Source: Pseudomonadota bacterium (GTDB taxonomy: Bacteria > Pseudomonadota > Alphaproteobacteria > Reyranellales > Reyranellaceae). Taken from it: a stretch of DNA of 53,642 nucleotides. Below the pieces are notes generated by a model, which saw only the letters and a list, made by a program, of their open reading frames with translations, searched no databases and was not told the origin of the DNA. Positions 1-8,443 of the stretch are shown here, one piece after another (within the stretch, counting starts at the first letter, position 1; each line of letters opens with the position of its first letter). The translations under genes were made by a program, and so were the position numbers. The DNA lies in the NCBI GenBank assembly GCA_020160955.1, contig JAIUOX010000018.1, positions 1-53,642 on the forward strand, given 5' to 3'.

Positions 1-1050
1 GGCCTGGGCCTCGGCTCGGTCGCCGGCCTCGGCGCGGCGCGGCTGGCCGCGACGCACTACTCGGTGATGGTCAAGGAGACCTCGGCGATGTTCGTCGCCG
101 GCCCGCCGGTCGTGAACCGCCTCAGCCCGAAGCAGTTCGACAAGCAGGAACTGGGCGGCTGGGAGATCCAGCTGCGCGCCGGCGCGATCGACGAGGCCGT
201 CGACAGCGAAGACGAGGCCTTCGCGATGGCCCGCCGCTTCCTGTCCTACCTGCCTTCTTCCATCGACAGCGCGCCCGAGCGCGGCCCGGTGACCGACGAC
301 CCGGCGCGTCGCGAGGAGTCCCTGTTCGAGGCGATCCCGCGCGACACCCGCAAGGTCTATCGCATCCGGCCGATCGTCGAGAAGATCGTCGACCAGGGCA
401 GCTTCTTCGAGATGGGCAAGCTGTACGGCCGCTCGGTCGCGACCGGGCTGGCGCGGATCGACGGCTGGCCGGTCGCGGTGATGGCCAGCGACCCGATGTT
501 CTACGGCGGCGGCTGGACGGCCGACACCTGCCAGAAGGTGGCGCGCTTCGTCGACCTCGCCGAGACCTTCCACCTGCCGATCGTCTACTTCTGCGATTGC
601 CCCGGCTTCCTGATCGGCCTCGAGGCCGAGAAGAGCGGCGTCATCCGCCAGGGCGTGCGCACCATGTCGGCGATGTTCCAGACCACCGTGCCGTGGTGCA
701 CCTTCATCATCCGCAACGCCTTCGGCGTCGCCGGCGCGGCGCACCAGAACGGCGGGCGGCTGAACTGGCGCTACGCCTGGCCGTCGGGCCGTTGGGGCTC
801 GCTGCCGCTGGAAGGCGGCATCGAGGCCGCCTACCGCGCCGACCTCGACGCCGCCCCGGACCGCAAGGCCAAGATGGCGGAGATCGAGGAGCGGCTGAAC
901 AAGCTGCGCTCGCCGTTCCGCAGCGCCGAGAGCTTCTGGATCGAGGAGATCGTCGACCCGCGCGACACCCGCCAGATCCTCTGCGAGTTCGTCGAGCTGG
1001 CCGCGCCGGTGCGCGGCAGCGGCCCGTCGAGCCACGGCATGAGGCCCTGA
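1..1050 (+). CDS. Acyl-CoA carboxylase carboxyltransferase subunit (5' truncated by window edge)
   Basis: The frame is open from base 1, so only the C-terminal 349 residues are visible. They belong to the carboxyltransferase family of propionyl-, methylcrotonyl- and acetyl-CoA carboxylase beta subunits. These transfer CO2 from carboxybiotin to an acyl-CoA in the cytoplasm. Recognisable parts are the KETSAMFVAGPP segment that closes the N-terminal crotonase-like lobe and the second lobe with GGWTADTCQKVARFVDLAE and CDCPGFLIGLEAE. The Gly/Ala-rich stretch after IIRNAFGVAGAAHQNGG is also family-typical. A GTG and an ATG near position 64 could be read as starts, but the homology runs continuously upstream of them. 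Substrate cannot be fixed from this fragment. A propionyl-type substrate would suit the acuI and meaB genes elsewhere in the window, which is inference only. Confidence 0.88.
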   Translation, partial: GLGLGSVAGLGAARLAATHYSVMVKETSAMFVAGPPVVNRLSPKQFDKQELGGWEIQLRAGAIDEAVDSEDEAFAMARRFLSYLPSSIDSAPERGPVTDDPARREESLFEAIPRDTRKVYRIRPIVEKIVDQGSFFEMGKLYGRSVATGLARIDGWPVAVMASDPMFYGGGWTADTCQKVARFVDLAETFHLPIVYFCDCPGFLIGLEAEKSGVIRQGVRTMSAMFQTTVPWCTFIIRNAFGVAGAAHQNGGRLNWRYAWPSGRWGSLPLEGGIEAAYRADLDAAPDRKAKMAEIEERLNKLRSPFRSAESFWIEEIVDPRDTRQILCEFVELAAPVRGSGPSSHGMRP

Positions 1051-1052
1051 CG

Positions 1053-1229
1053 GTGTCGATCTACGAGATCCTCGCGACGGTCGCGCTGGTCGCGGCCGGT
1101 GGCTTCGCGTTCTTCCTCTACCGCAAGGACACGAAGGGCGTGGCCGAGGGCAAGCCGCCGCCGGTCTCCACGGGGCGCATGTTCGACCGCTCGCCGCCCG
1201 GCAAGAACGATCAGCGTCCCCAGCCGTAG
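1053..1229 (+). CDS. Small single-pass membrane protein, 58 aa, unknown function
   Basis: This GTG-started frame begins 2 nt after the carboxyltransferase stop and encodes 58 residues. Residues about 4-22 form one hydrophobic helix (ILATVALVAAGGFAFFLYR) followed by a short basic, Pro-rich cytosolic-looking tail ending in QRPQP. The tight spacing suggests translation coupled to the carboxyltransferase gene. Its last 19 bases overlap the 3' end of the convergent membrane-protein gene on the other strand. I do not recognise a family. The case for a real gene rests on position, the intact helix and the positive-inside charge pattern. Confidence 0.55.
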   Translation: MSIYEILATVALVAAGGFAFFLYRKDTKGVAEGKPPPVSTGRMFDRSPPGKNDQRPQP

Positions 1230-2572
1230 CCGGTGAGCCGCGGCAGCGTCCCGCAGGCCGGGTCGAACGGCGGGTTGCTGCGCCAGTCGTTGTCGGCCAG
1301 CACGTAGGCCCGGCCGGGCGTCCGGCTGACCAGCGCGCTCATCGCCGGCAGCGTCCAGTCCTGGGCGAACAGCTTGTCGGGCCAGTCGAGCACCGGCAGG
1401 TCGCTGGCCCGGACGATGCCCTTCTCGTGGTCGACCAGACCGCGCAGGCGGGCCACGTACTCGGTCCACAGGTTGGTCAACGCGATGTCCGGCACCGCGG
1501 CCGCCACGAGGAGCACCGCCAGCGTCGCGGTCAGCCGTCGCGCCACCGCCGGCTCGCGCAGCACCGCGAGGACGCGCGGCGGGCTGCGCCACGCCACCTG
1601 CAGCCACAGGCCGATCAGCAGGCCGAAGGCGGCGACACCCGAGGCCTGTCGCGCGAGGTAATGCGCCGGCGGGTAGAGGATCGAGTGATCGTCGAACAGC
1701 CGGTACCAGGGCGACAGCACCAGCGCGACCGCGACGATGCCGAGCACGGCGACCGGGCCGCGCCCGCGCAGCCACGGCGGGTAGACGAGGCCCGCCAGGG
1801 CGCACAGCGCGAGGCCGGCCAGCGGGATCACGACCTGCAGGTTCTGCCAGAAGCCGAGGCTGGTGGCCCTGACCTTGATGAAGTGCGGATGGCTCCAGTA
1901 GCCGACGAGGGTGGCCCCCGCCACGACCGCGCCGCCCAGGAAGGCGAGCGCCGCCACGACCGACAGGCCGCGCAGTCCGCTATCGGTCTCGCCGCGCCAC
2001 GACCACAGGATCACCGCCGCCACCAGCGGGCCGAGATAGACCATCGCCTCGTAGGCGCGCACGCACATGAGGCCGAGCAGCACGAGGAACACCGCGTCGG
2101 CCAGCCGGTTGCGCCCGGGCACCAGGCTCACCGCCGCGGCCGCCAGCACGGCGGCGTAGGCGGCGTTGTACTCGCCGACGATGAAGAAGCTGGACGGCAA
2201 CCAGACCATCAGGAGGAAGACCATGGCGATCGCCAGCGCCACGGCATCGCCGCGCAGGCGGGCCAGCGCCACGTGGTAGAGCGCGACCGGCAGGGCGAAC
2301 AGCGCCGCCGAGTAGACCGTCGCCAGCAGGTGGATGTCGCGCACGCCCCAGCGGACCAGCAGCAGCACCGGCAGCTGGGTGACCCAGTCGACATGGGCGC
2401 GCGCGGTGTAGAAGTCATGGACCTCGCCCTGCTCGAGGATGTTCACGAGGAAGGACGAGCCGTCCCAGAACAGGCCGCGGCAGGCGATCGCGGCGTTGGC
2501 CGCGAGCCCCCACAGCACCAGGACGGCCACCCGGTAGGCGACCGGCGACGCCCCGGCGCCTAGTCGCGCCAC
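1211..2572 (-). CDS. Polytopic membrane protein, unknown function (paralogue of the next gene)
   Basis: This 453-aa protein has about ten or more hydrophobic segments and no cleavable signal. It is a clear paralogue of the gene directly upstream. Shared landmarks are an AYR segment at the N-terminus, RGLF-DGS-FLV, SFFIVGEYN-AYA, an RxYExxxYLGPL motif and an ARQA-G segment near the eighth helix. The C-terminal part after the last helix (WPDKLFAQDWTLPAM, NDWRSNPPFDP) is soluble and probably periplasmic. I chose the GTG at 2572 because it aligns with the paralogue's start and overlaps the upstream stop by 13 nt. The topology resembles GT-C glycosyltransferases or uncharacterised families such as DUF6056, but I cannot name a function. 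Confidence 0.75.
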   Translation of the reverse strand: MARLGAGASPVAYRVAVLVLWGLAANAAIACRGLFWDGSSFLVNILEQGEVHDFYTARAHVDWVTQLPVLLLVRWGVRDIHLLATVYSAALFALPVALYHVALARLRGDAVALAIAMVFLLMVWLPSSFFIVGEYNAAYAAVLAAAAVSLVPGRNRLADAVFLVLLGLMCVRAYEAMVYLGPLVAAVILWSWRGETDSGLRGLSVVAALAFLGGAVVAGATLVGYWSHPHFIKVRATSLGFWQNLQVVIPLAGLALCALAGLVYPPWLRGRGPVAVLGIVAVALVLSPWYRLFDDHSILYPPAHYLARQASGVAAFGLLIGLWLQVAWRSPPRVLAVLREPAVARRLTATLAVLLVAAAVPDIALTNLWTEYVARLRGLVDHEKGIVRASDLPVLDWPDKLFAQDWTLPAMSALVSRTPGRAYVLADNDWRSNPPFDPACGTLPRLTGYGWGR

Positions 2573-3909
2573 ACGAAGGTCCCGAGCGGGTACGGGTCGT
2601 CGGGCGGGAACGGCTGCCACGCCTTGAAATCCTGCGGCGGCGCGATGATGCCGTCGCCGCGCTTGGCCCGCATGGCCAGGCTCTGGCTGGGCAGGATCCA
2701 CGCCTCGACCAGCAGGTTCCAGGGATGGCGCGACAACGCCGACTTCTCGTAGGGGATGACGCCACCCTGCGCCCGCACCTCGTCGCGCACCACGTCGAGG
2801 TAGTTGGCCCAGTTGCGCGTCAGGTAGATGTCGGACGGCACGATCGCCAGGGCGATCAGCACGGCGAAGCCGAGGAAACGCCGCGCCGCCTCGGGCTGGC
2901 GCAGGACGCGGAAGGCCGGCAGCCGGTCGACCGCCAGGGAGCCGTACGACCAGATGAACAGCACGATGGTGATGATCACCAGCCCGGCCGCCTGGCGCGC
3001 GACGTACTGCGACTTGGCGAGCGGCCGTACCAGCCCGTCGGACAGCGCCAGCAGCGGCGTCAGCGCCAGGATCGCGAGGCACACGATGGCCCAGCGATAG
3101 GGCCGGCGCGACAGCAGGTCGTCGGGCCGTACCAGCGCCCACACCACGACGACGAGCACGGCGGCCACGACGAAGTCGAACTGGATGTTCTGCCAGAAGT
3201 TGGCGGCGGTCTCGATCGTCTCGTCGAGGTGCTCGACCGAGTAGGGCTTCACGATCGAGCGGATGGCGACCAGCATGCCGCCGAGGAAGCCGGCGATCGA
3301 CAGCAGGTAGAGGGCGGTCGGCAGCCACGGGCGCTCCTTGATGCGCCAGATCGTGTGCACCACGATCGCCGACAGGAGCGGTCCGAGGTAGATCAGCGAT
3401 TCGTAGGTCCGGATCGCCAGCCCGCTGACCACCGCCAGGAACAGGCCGTCGAGCACCGTGAGCTCGCGCGCCGTGACGAGGCGCACGGTGACCACGATGG
3501 CGATCGCATAGGCGGTGTTGTATTCACCCACGATGAAGAACGAGGTGGTCATGAAGACCACGCCGATCGCCGCGATCACCGCCGCCAGCAGCACCGGGTC
3601 GTCCTTGGCGCGGGCCAGGGCCAGCGTGTAGAGCGCGGTCGGCAGGGCGAACAGGCCGAGCGACAGCAGCCGGGCCAGGGTGTGGAGGTCGTCGATGCCG
3701 AGGAAGACGGCCGTCATGATCGGGGCCTGGCCGACCACCATGGCGTACAGGCGGGGGGCGTAGAAGTCGAAGAACCACTCCCGGCGCGCGATCTGGACGA
3801 GGAAGGCCGACCCGTCCACGAACAGCCCACGGCTTTCCCAGCTGTGCCAGAGAGCCAGCCCCCAGATCAGCCCCAAAGTGATACGATAAGCGGCAGCGGT
3901 TGTCGGCAT
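2560..3909 (-). CDS. Polytopic membrane protein, unknown function (first of tandem pair)
   Basis: This 449-aa integral membrane protein begins with ATG at 3909. The N-terminus carries a charged-polar face after the first helix (SRGLFVDGSAFLVQI), then FFIVGEYNTAYAIA and RTYESLIYLGPLLSAI. These are the same landmarks as in the downstream gene, so the two arose by tandem duplication. Its C-terminal soluble tail (GIIAPPQDFKAWQPFPPDDPYPLG) differs from the paralogue's. The divergent neighbour on the plus strand is a methyltransferase, which could mean a cell-surface polysaccharide or glycolipid locus. That is a weak inference from context. No catalytic motif is recognised. Confidence 0.75.
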   Translation of the reverse strand: MPTTAAAYRITLGLIWGLALWHSWESRGLFVDGSAFLVQIARREWFFDFYAPRLYAMVVGQAPIMTAVFLGIDDLHTLARLLSLGLFALPTALYTLALARAKDDPVLLAAVIAAIGVVFMTTSFFIVGEYNTAYAIAIVVTVRLVTARELTVLDGLFLAVVSGLAIRTYESLIYLGPLLSAIVVHTIWRIKERPWLPTALYLLSIAGFLGGMLVAIRSIVKPYSVEHLDETIETAANFWQNIQFDFVVAAVLVVVVWALVRPDDLLSRRPYRWAIVCLAILALTPLLALSDGLVRPLAKSQYVARQAAGLVIITIVLFIWSYGSLAVDRLPAFRVLRQPEAARRFLGFAVLIALAIVPSDIYLTRNWANYLDVVRDEVRAQGGVIPYEKSALSRHPWNLLVEAWILPSQSLAMRAKRGDGIIAPPQDFKAWQPFPPDDPYPLGTFVWRD

Positions 3910-4017
3910 TTCGGTCGTTTGCGGGCTCTACCCGAGCCCCGGCCATGGCGCAAGCGCGGCCCGGCTTGCAGGGTGGAAAAAGCACTGTTAGCAAGGCCCG
4001 GCATATAAGGACATTCG

Positions 4018-4827
4018 ATGCTGAGTTGGGAAAAGATCGACGCCATCCCGGGCTGGTTCACCTTCCACTCGTACTGCGTCTGGCGGGCCCTTCTGGACCA
4101 CCAGGTCGGCATCGGCGGCGACATGTTCGAGATCGGCGTCTGGAAGGGGCGCTCGGCGTCGGTGCTGGCGTCGTACCGCAAGCCCGACGAGAAGATCTAC
4201 CTGTGCGACCTGCGCCTCGACCTGCCGGCGGTCGAGCGGGCGATCCGCTCGGTCGACCTCGAGCCGACCAACCTCGTGCCGCTGTCCGGCCCCTCCTCCG
4301 ACCTGCCGTCCAAGCTCGACTTCCAGGCGATGCACGACTCGGTACGGTGGTGCCACATCGACGGCGAGCACACCGGCACCGTGGTCTACCGCGAGCTCGA
4401 GATCGCCAACCGCATCGTCAACACCGACGGCATCGTGGTGATCGACGACTTCTTCTCGCCGCGCTACCCGGCCAACACCACCGAGGTCATTCGCTACCTC
4501 GAGAAGAACCCGTTCCATTTCCGCCTGCTCGCGGTCGGCTTCAACAAGGGCTACCTGTGCCGGCCGGAGAGCCTGCCGCGCTACATGGACTACATGGCGT
4601 CGGGCATGTCGCAGGCGCTGGAGAAGTACGGCGCGGTGTGCACGATCTTCAAGACCACCGGCCCGTGGGACACCGACGCGGTCGGCATCACCAAGTACGT
4701 CCCCGACGCCGGCAACATTGCCGGCCCGGACGACGAGCCGCAGACCTGGCACATGATGCGCACCCGCCCGGTGTGGGGGCCGCTGCGCCATCTCCGCAAC
4801 GGCTGGCGGATACTGACCGGGCGCTAG
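4018..4827 (+). CDS. Class I SAM-dependent methyltransferase (Methyltransf_24/TylF-like)
   Basis: This 269-aa cytosolic protein has a Rossmann-type SAM fold. Motif I is FEIGVWKGRSA at about residues 38-48, and the acidic post-I/II segment is KIYLCDLRLDL. A metal- or substrate-binding block reads HIDGEHTGTVVYRELE, followed by GIVVIDDFF. These match the TylF/MycF and Methyltransf_24 group, which methylate sugar or polyketide hydroxyls. The start is supported by an AAGGA ribosome site 6 nt upstream of ATG 4018. It ends 4 nt from the 3' end of the convergent denD gene. Substrate is unknown. Its divergent neighbours are the two tandem membrane proteins. Confidence 0.8.
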   Translation: MLSWEKIDAIPGWFTFHSYCVWRALLDHQVGIGGDMFEIGVWKGRSASVLASYRKPDEKIYLCDLRLDLPAVERAIRSVDLEPTNLVPLSGPSSDLPSKLDFQAMHDSVRWCHIDGEHTGTVVYRELEIANRIVNTDGIVVIDDFFSPRYPANTTEVIRYLEKNPFHFRLLAVGFNKGYLCRPESLPRYMDYMASGMSQALEKYGAVCTIFKTTGPWDTDAVGITKYVPDAGNIAGPDDEPQTWHMMRTRPVWGPLRHLRNGWRILTGR

Positions 4828-4831
4828 CGCT

Positions 4832-5833
4832 TCAGGCCGACGCGGCGATCTTCAGCTGGTCGTCGAGGTCGTCGGCGATGAAGTGGCGGACCACCTCGTC
4901 GAGGTCGCGGTCGGTCTCGAAGCCGAGCCGGCGCGAGCGCGCCGAGTCGATGCCCTGGGGCCAGCCGTCGCAGATCTTCTGGATCGCCGGGTCGTGCTGC
5001 CAGGTGACCTTGCCGACCTTGCGGTTGCCGGCATGGCGGCCGACCGCCTGCTCGAGGTCCTTCGCCGTCACCTGGATGCCGTTCAGCAGCAGCGTCCGGC
5101 CCGGCCCCAGCGCATCGGGGTCGAGGTCGTGCAGGCGCACGAAGGCGTCGACCGTCTTGCGCGGGCTCAGCACCACCATCACCGTCTCGGGCGTCACCGG
5201 GCAGACCACGTCGACGCCGGTCAGCGGCTCGCGCACCACCGAGCTGGCCCAGGTCGAGGCCGCCTTGTTGGGCAGGCCGGTGCGCACGCAGATGGTCGGC
5301 AGGCGGACCGCGCTGCCGCGCAGGTAGCCCTTGCGGGTGTAGTCGCGGACCAGGAACTCGCCGATCGACTTCTGGGACCCGTACGAGGTCTGCGGCGTCA
5401 GCGGCGTGTCGTCGGTGACGGCCGGCGGCAGGTCGCCGCCGTAGGCCGCCAGCGAGCTGGTGAAGACGACGCGCGGGTTGGTGCCGAGCGCGCGGCAGGC
5501 CTCGAGGACGTTGCGCGTGCCGTCGAGGTTGACCCGGTAGCCGAGGTCGAAGTCGGCCTCGGCGCCGGCGCTGACCACGGCGGCGAAGTGGAACACCGTC
5601 GAGGCGCCCTGCACGATCGACTGCACGGTGGCGAAGTTGGCGATGTCGCCGGCCACCGTCTTGACCCGCGGATCGTCGAGCCCCGGCCCGCTGGCCAGGC
5701 CGACGTCGAACAGCACCAGTTCGCCGATTCGCCCCGGCTTGCCCGTCGGCCCGGCAATCGCGCCATCCTGCAACAGGCGCCGGGCCAACTTCTTGCCGAG
5801 GAATCCCGCGCCGCCGGTGATCACCACCTTCAT
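4832..5833 (-). CDS. denD: D-erythronate dehydrogenase (NAD-dependent epimerase/dehydratase family)
   Basis: This 333-aa extended SDR has an N-terminal dinucleotide-binding motif TGGAGFLGK (residues 6-14). The FAAVVSAGAEADFD segment, catalytic TSSLAAYGG and the Tyr-Lys pair in SYGSQK follow. The block RLPTICVRTGLPNKAASTWASS, with the following REPL and the SPRKTVDAFV helix, is characteristic of DenD enzymes. DenD oxidises D-erythronate to 2-keto-D-erythronate in four-carbon sugar-acid catabolism. The usual partners (DenN kinase-like, OtnC, OtnI) are not in this window, so the gene stands alone here, which is mildly unusual. It is convergent with the methyltransferase gene. Confidence 0.85.
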   Translation of the reverse strand: MKVVITGGAGFLGKKLARRLLQDGAIAGPTGKPGRIGELVLFDVGLASGPGLDDPRVKTVAGDIANFATVQSIVQGASTVFHFAAVVSAGAEADFDLGYRVNLDGTRNVLEACRALGTNPRVVFTSSLAAYGGDLPPAVTDDTPLTPQTSYGSQKSIGEFLVRDYTRKGYLRGSAVRLPTICVRTGLPNKAASTWASSVVREPLTGVDVVCPVTPETVMVVLSPRKTVDAFVRLHDLDPDALGPGRTLLLNGIQVTAKDLEQAVGRHAGNRKVGKVTWQHDPAIQKICDGWPQGIDSARSRRLGFETDRDLDEVVRHFIADDLDDQLKIAASA

Positions 5834-5920
5834 GTCGTTTCCGTCCCTTCCGAGGTTCGTTCCGTCTTCCTTGGCCGAAAGTGTGCACAGAACGCCATCG
5901 GCAGTCTATGTTTGCCCGCA

Positions 5921-7753
5921 ATGGCAGGCAGCAGCGAGATCTTCGTCTTCAAGGACGCCCTGATCGTCCTCGGCACGGCCGCCGTCGTCGCCCCGGTCGT
6001 GCACCGTCTCCGGATCAGCCCCGTGCTGGGCTTCTTCGCGGTCGGCGCGGCGCTCGGGCCGCACGGGCTGGGCCGGCTGGCCGAGTATTCGCGCGCCATC
6101 GACTGGCTGACCGTGACCGGCGAGCGGCAGATCGCCTTCATCGCCGACCTCGGGATCGTGTTCCTGCTGTTCTTCATCGGCCTCGAACTGTCGATGCGCC
6201 GCCTCCTGACGATGCGGCGGCTGGTGTTCGGGCTGGGCGGCCTGCAGGGCCTGCTGACCACCGTGGTGCTGAGCTTCGCCGGCCTGTGGCTGGGCCTGCC
6301 GCCGGCCGCAGCGCTGATCGTCGGCGCCTGCCTCGCTTTGTCCTCGACCGCGATCGTGATGGAGGTGCTGTCGGGCCAGCGCCGCATGATGTCGACCACT
6401 GGCCGCACCAGCTTCGCGATCCTGCTGGCGCAGGACCTCGCGGTCGTGCCGCTGCTGTTCCTGATCACCGCGCTGGGCACGGCGGCGGCCACCGCGTCGG
6501 TCGCCCAGGGCGTCGTCATCGCGCTGGTCGAGGCGGCGGTCGCGGTCGCGGTCATCGCCGTGGTCGGCCGGCTGCTGCTGAAGCCGCTGTTCCGGCTGGC
6601 CGCCGGCAGCGACAATCCCGAGTTCTTCATGGCGGCGACCCTGCTGATCGCGGTCGGTTCCGGCGTGATCGCCGCCGGCGCCGGCCTGTCGATGGCGCTC
6701 GGCGCCTTCGTCGCCGGGCTGCTGTTGGCCGAGACCGAGTACCGCCGCGCCGTCGAGGCGATGATCGACCCGTTCCGCGGCCTGCTGCTCGGCGTGTTCT
6801 TCTTCTCGGTCGGCATGAAGATCGACCTCGCCTTCATCTGGCACGAGCCGCTCCTGGTGTTCGGCGGCCTGTTCGCGATGATCGCGCTGAAGGCGCTGCT
6901 GCTGGCGCCGCTGTGCCGGCTGTTCGGCGTGCCGTGGAGCAACAGCACCGAGACCGCGCTCCTGCTGGCGCCGGGTGGCGAATTCGCCTTCATCGGCATC
7001 GGTCTCGCCGTCCAGTTCGGCCTGGTCGCCGCCAGCGTCTCGACCGTGGTGCTGGCGGTGGTGTCGCTGACCATGGTGGCCCTTCCCTTCATCGCGCTGC
7101 TGGCCCGCCGCCTCGGCAAGGGCGTGGCGCGCAAGACCGACGCCGTCGCCGTCCCGGCCCTGCCCCCCGAGGACCACGCGCGGCGCGTGATCGTGGTCGG
7201 CCATGGCCGCGTCGGCCAGCTGGTGTGCGGCCTGCTCGAGGAACACAAGATCCCCTACCTCGCCGTCGACCGCGACACCGGCCGCGTCGACCGCTGGCGC
7301 CAGCTCGGCCGGCCGATCTACTTCGGCGACGCATCGAACCCGCTGTTCCTGAAGCGCTGCGGCATCGAGGAGGCGACGGGCGTGATCGTCACCATCGACA
7401 CCGACGCGGTGGACGACGTGGTCCGCGCGGTGCGCGCCCGGCGCTCCGACGTGATGATCGTGGCGCGCGCCCACGACGAGCAGCACGCCCGCCACCTCTA
7501 CACGCTGCAGGTCACCGACACGGTGCCCGAGACGGTCGAGGCCAGCCTGCAGCTCGCCGAATCGTCGCTGGTCGGGCTGGGCGTGCCGATGGGCCTGGTG
7601 ATCGCCTCGATCCACGAGCGGCGCGAGGCGGTCCGCCGCGAACTGCAGGCCGCCTCGGGCAGCGCCGCCGCCATGACCGAGCAGATCCGCGTGGCGCGAC
7701 GCGAACGCGCGGCGAAATCGGCCGCGGGCAAGGGTATGACAGGCGGATCGTGA
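5921..7753 (+). CDS. Kef-type monovalent cation:proton antiporter (CPA2) with TrkA-N domain
   Basis: This 610-aa inner-membrane protein has about 12 helices (residues 10-400) of the Na+/H+ exchanger CPA2 fold. They include LGIVFLLFFIGLELSMRR and the ion-binding region ILLAQDLAVVPLL. A cytosolic RCK/TrkA-N domain begins near residue 421 with VVGHGRVGQL. It continues with the acidic ribose-binding AVDRD and FGDASNP, which bind NAD(H) or a nucleotide. The product should exchange K+ or Na+ for H+. KefC-type antiporters are glutathione-gated, but no ancillary KefF/KefG reductase gene is adjacent. ATG 5921 is the only plausible start in frame with the first helix. Its stop overlaps the next gene's start (GTGA). 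Confidence 0.9.
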   Translation: MAGSSEIFVFKDALIVLGTAAVVAPVVHRLRISPVLGFFAVGAALGPHGLGRLAEYSRAIDWLTVTGERQIAFIADLGIVFLLFFIGLELSMRRLLTMRRLVFGLGGLQGLLTTVVLSFAGLWLGLPPAAALIVGACLALSSTAIVMEVLSGQRRMMSTTGRTSFAILLAQDLAVVPLLFLITALGTAAATASVAQGVVIALVEAAVAVAVIAVVGRLLLKPLFRLAAGSDNPEFFMAATLLIAVGSGVIAAGAGLSMALGAFVAGLLLAETEYRRAVEAMIDPFRGLLLGVFFFSVGMKIDLAFIWHEPLLVFGGLFAMIALKALLLAPLCRLFGVPWSNSTETALLLAPGGEFAFIGIGLAVQFGLVAASVSTVVLAVVSLTMVALPFIALLARRLGKGVARKTDAVAVPALPPEDHARRVIVVGHGRVGQLVCGLLEEHKIPYLAVDRDTGRVDRWRQLGRPIYFGDASNPLFLKRCGIEEATGVIVTIDTDAVDDVVRAVRARRSDVMIVARAHDEQHARHLYTLQVTDTVPETVEASLQLAESSLVGLGVPMGLVIASIHERREAVRRELQAASGSAAAMTEQIRVARRERAAKSAAGKGMTGGS

Positions 7754-8439
7754 AGGTCGTCAGCTGGAACCTGTTGCGCCTCAAGGGCGCCGCCGTCGAG
7801 GACGTCGCCGACCTGGCGACGCGCGAGAAGCCGGACGTGCTGCTGATGCAGGAAGCGACCGTGCACATCGAGCAGCTGCCGACCCTGCTGGGCGGCTACT
7901 TCCACCGCCTGTCGTGGCTCGGCCGCATCCACGGGCTGGCGGTCTGGAGCCCGCACCGCTTCGCCCGGCCGCGCGCGTTGTCGCTGCCGGCCTCGCGCCT
8001 GCCCGGGCGGCTGCCGCGCCGCCGCGCCCAGATCGTGCAGGTCGGCGACATCCACTTCGCCAACGTCCACCTGTCGCACGGCCAGCTCCTGAACCGCCGC
8101 CAGCTGGCGCGCATCGCCGCGGCGCTGCGCGGCAAGCCGTCGGCGATCATCGGCGACTACAACGTGGTCGGGCCGGTCCTGCTGCCCGGCTTCGCCGATG
8201 TCGGCCCGCGCGAGCCGACCCACTATGCCAGCAACGTCGTGCCGTTCCGGCTCGACCGCTGCCTCGTGCACGGCCTGTCGTGCCGCGGCGCCGACGCCCT
8301 GGCGTTCGGTCCGTCGGACCACCGGCCGATCCGGCTCGAACTGGCGCTGCTCGAGGGCTGGGGACTGGAAGGCGGCCTCGCCGCCCGGCCCGACCAGCGC
8401 TGGCAGCGCCGCGACCGGCTGCGCCGGCTGTACCGCTAG
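7750..8439 (+). CDS. Endonuclease/exonuclease/phosphatase (EEP) superfamily hydrolase
   Basis: This 229-aa protein starts at GTG 7750, overlapping the antiporter stop by 4 nt, so the two are translationally coupled. EEP signature blocks are in order: SWNLLRLKG (Asn), DVLLMQEAT (metal-binding Glu), ANVHLSHG, AIIGDYNVV (catalytic Asp-Tyr-Asn in place of Asp-x-Asn) and FGPSDHRPI (Asp-His). The family covers metal-dependent phosphodiesterases acting on DNA, phosphoinositides or sphingomyelin. No secretion signal is seen, so it should be cytosolic. The next gene, convergent and 4 nt away, is cardiolipin synthase. A phospholipid-related substrate is possible but unproven. Confidence 0.85.
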   Translation: MKVVSWNLLRLKGAAVEDVADLATREKPDVLLMQEATVHIEQLPTLLGGYFHRLSWLGRIHGLAVWSPHRFARPRALSLPASRLPGRLPRRRAQIVQVGDIHFANVHLSHGQLLNRRQLARIAAALRGKPSAIIGDYNVVGPVLLPGFADVGPREPTHYASNVVPFRLDRCLVHGLSCRGADALAFGPSDHRPIRLELALLEGWGLEGGLAARPDQRWQRRDRLRRLYR

Positions 8440-8443
8440 GCTC

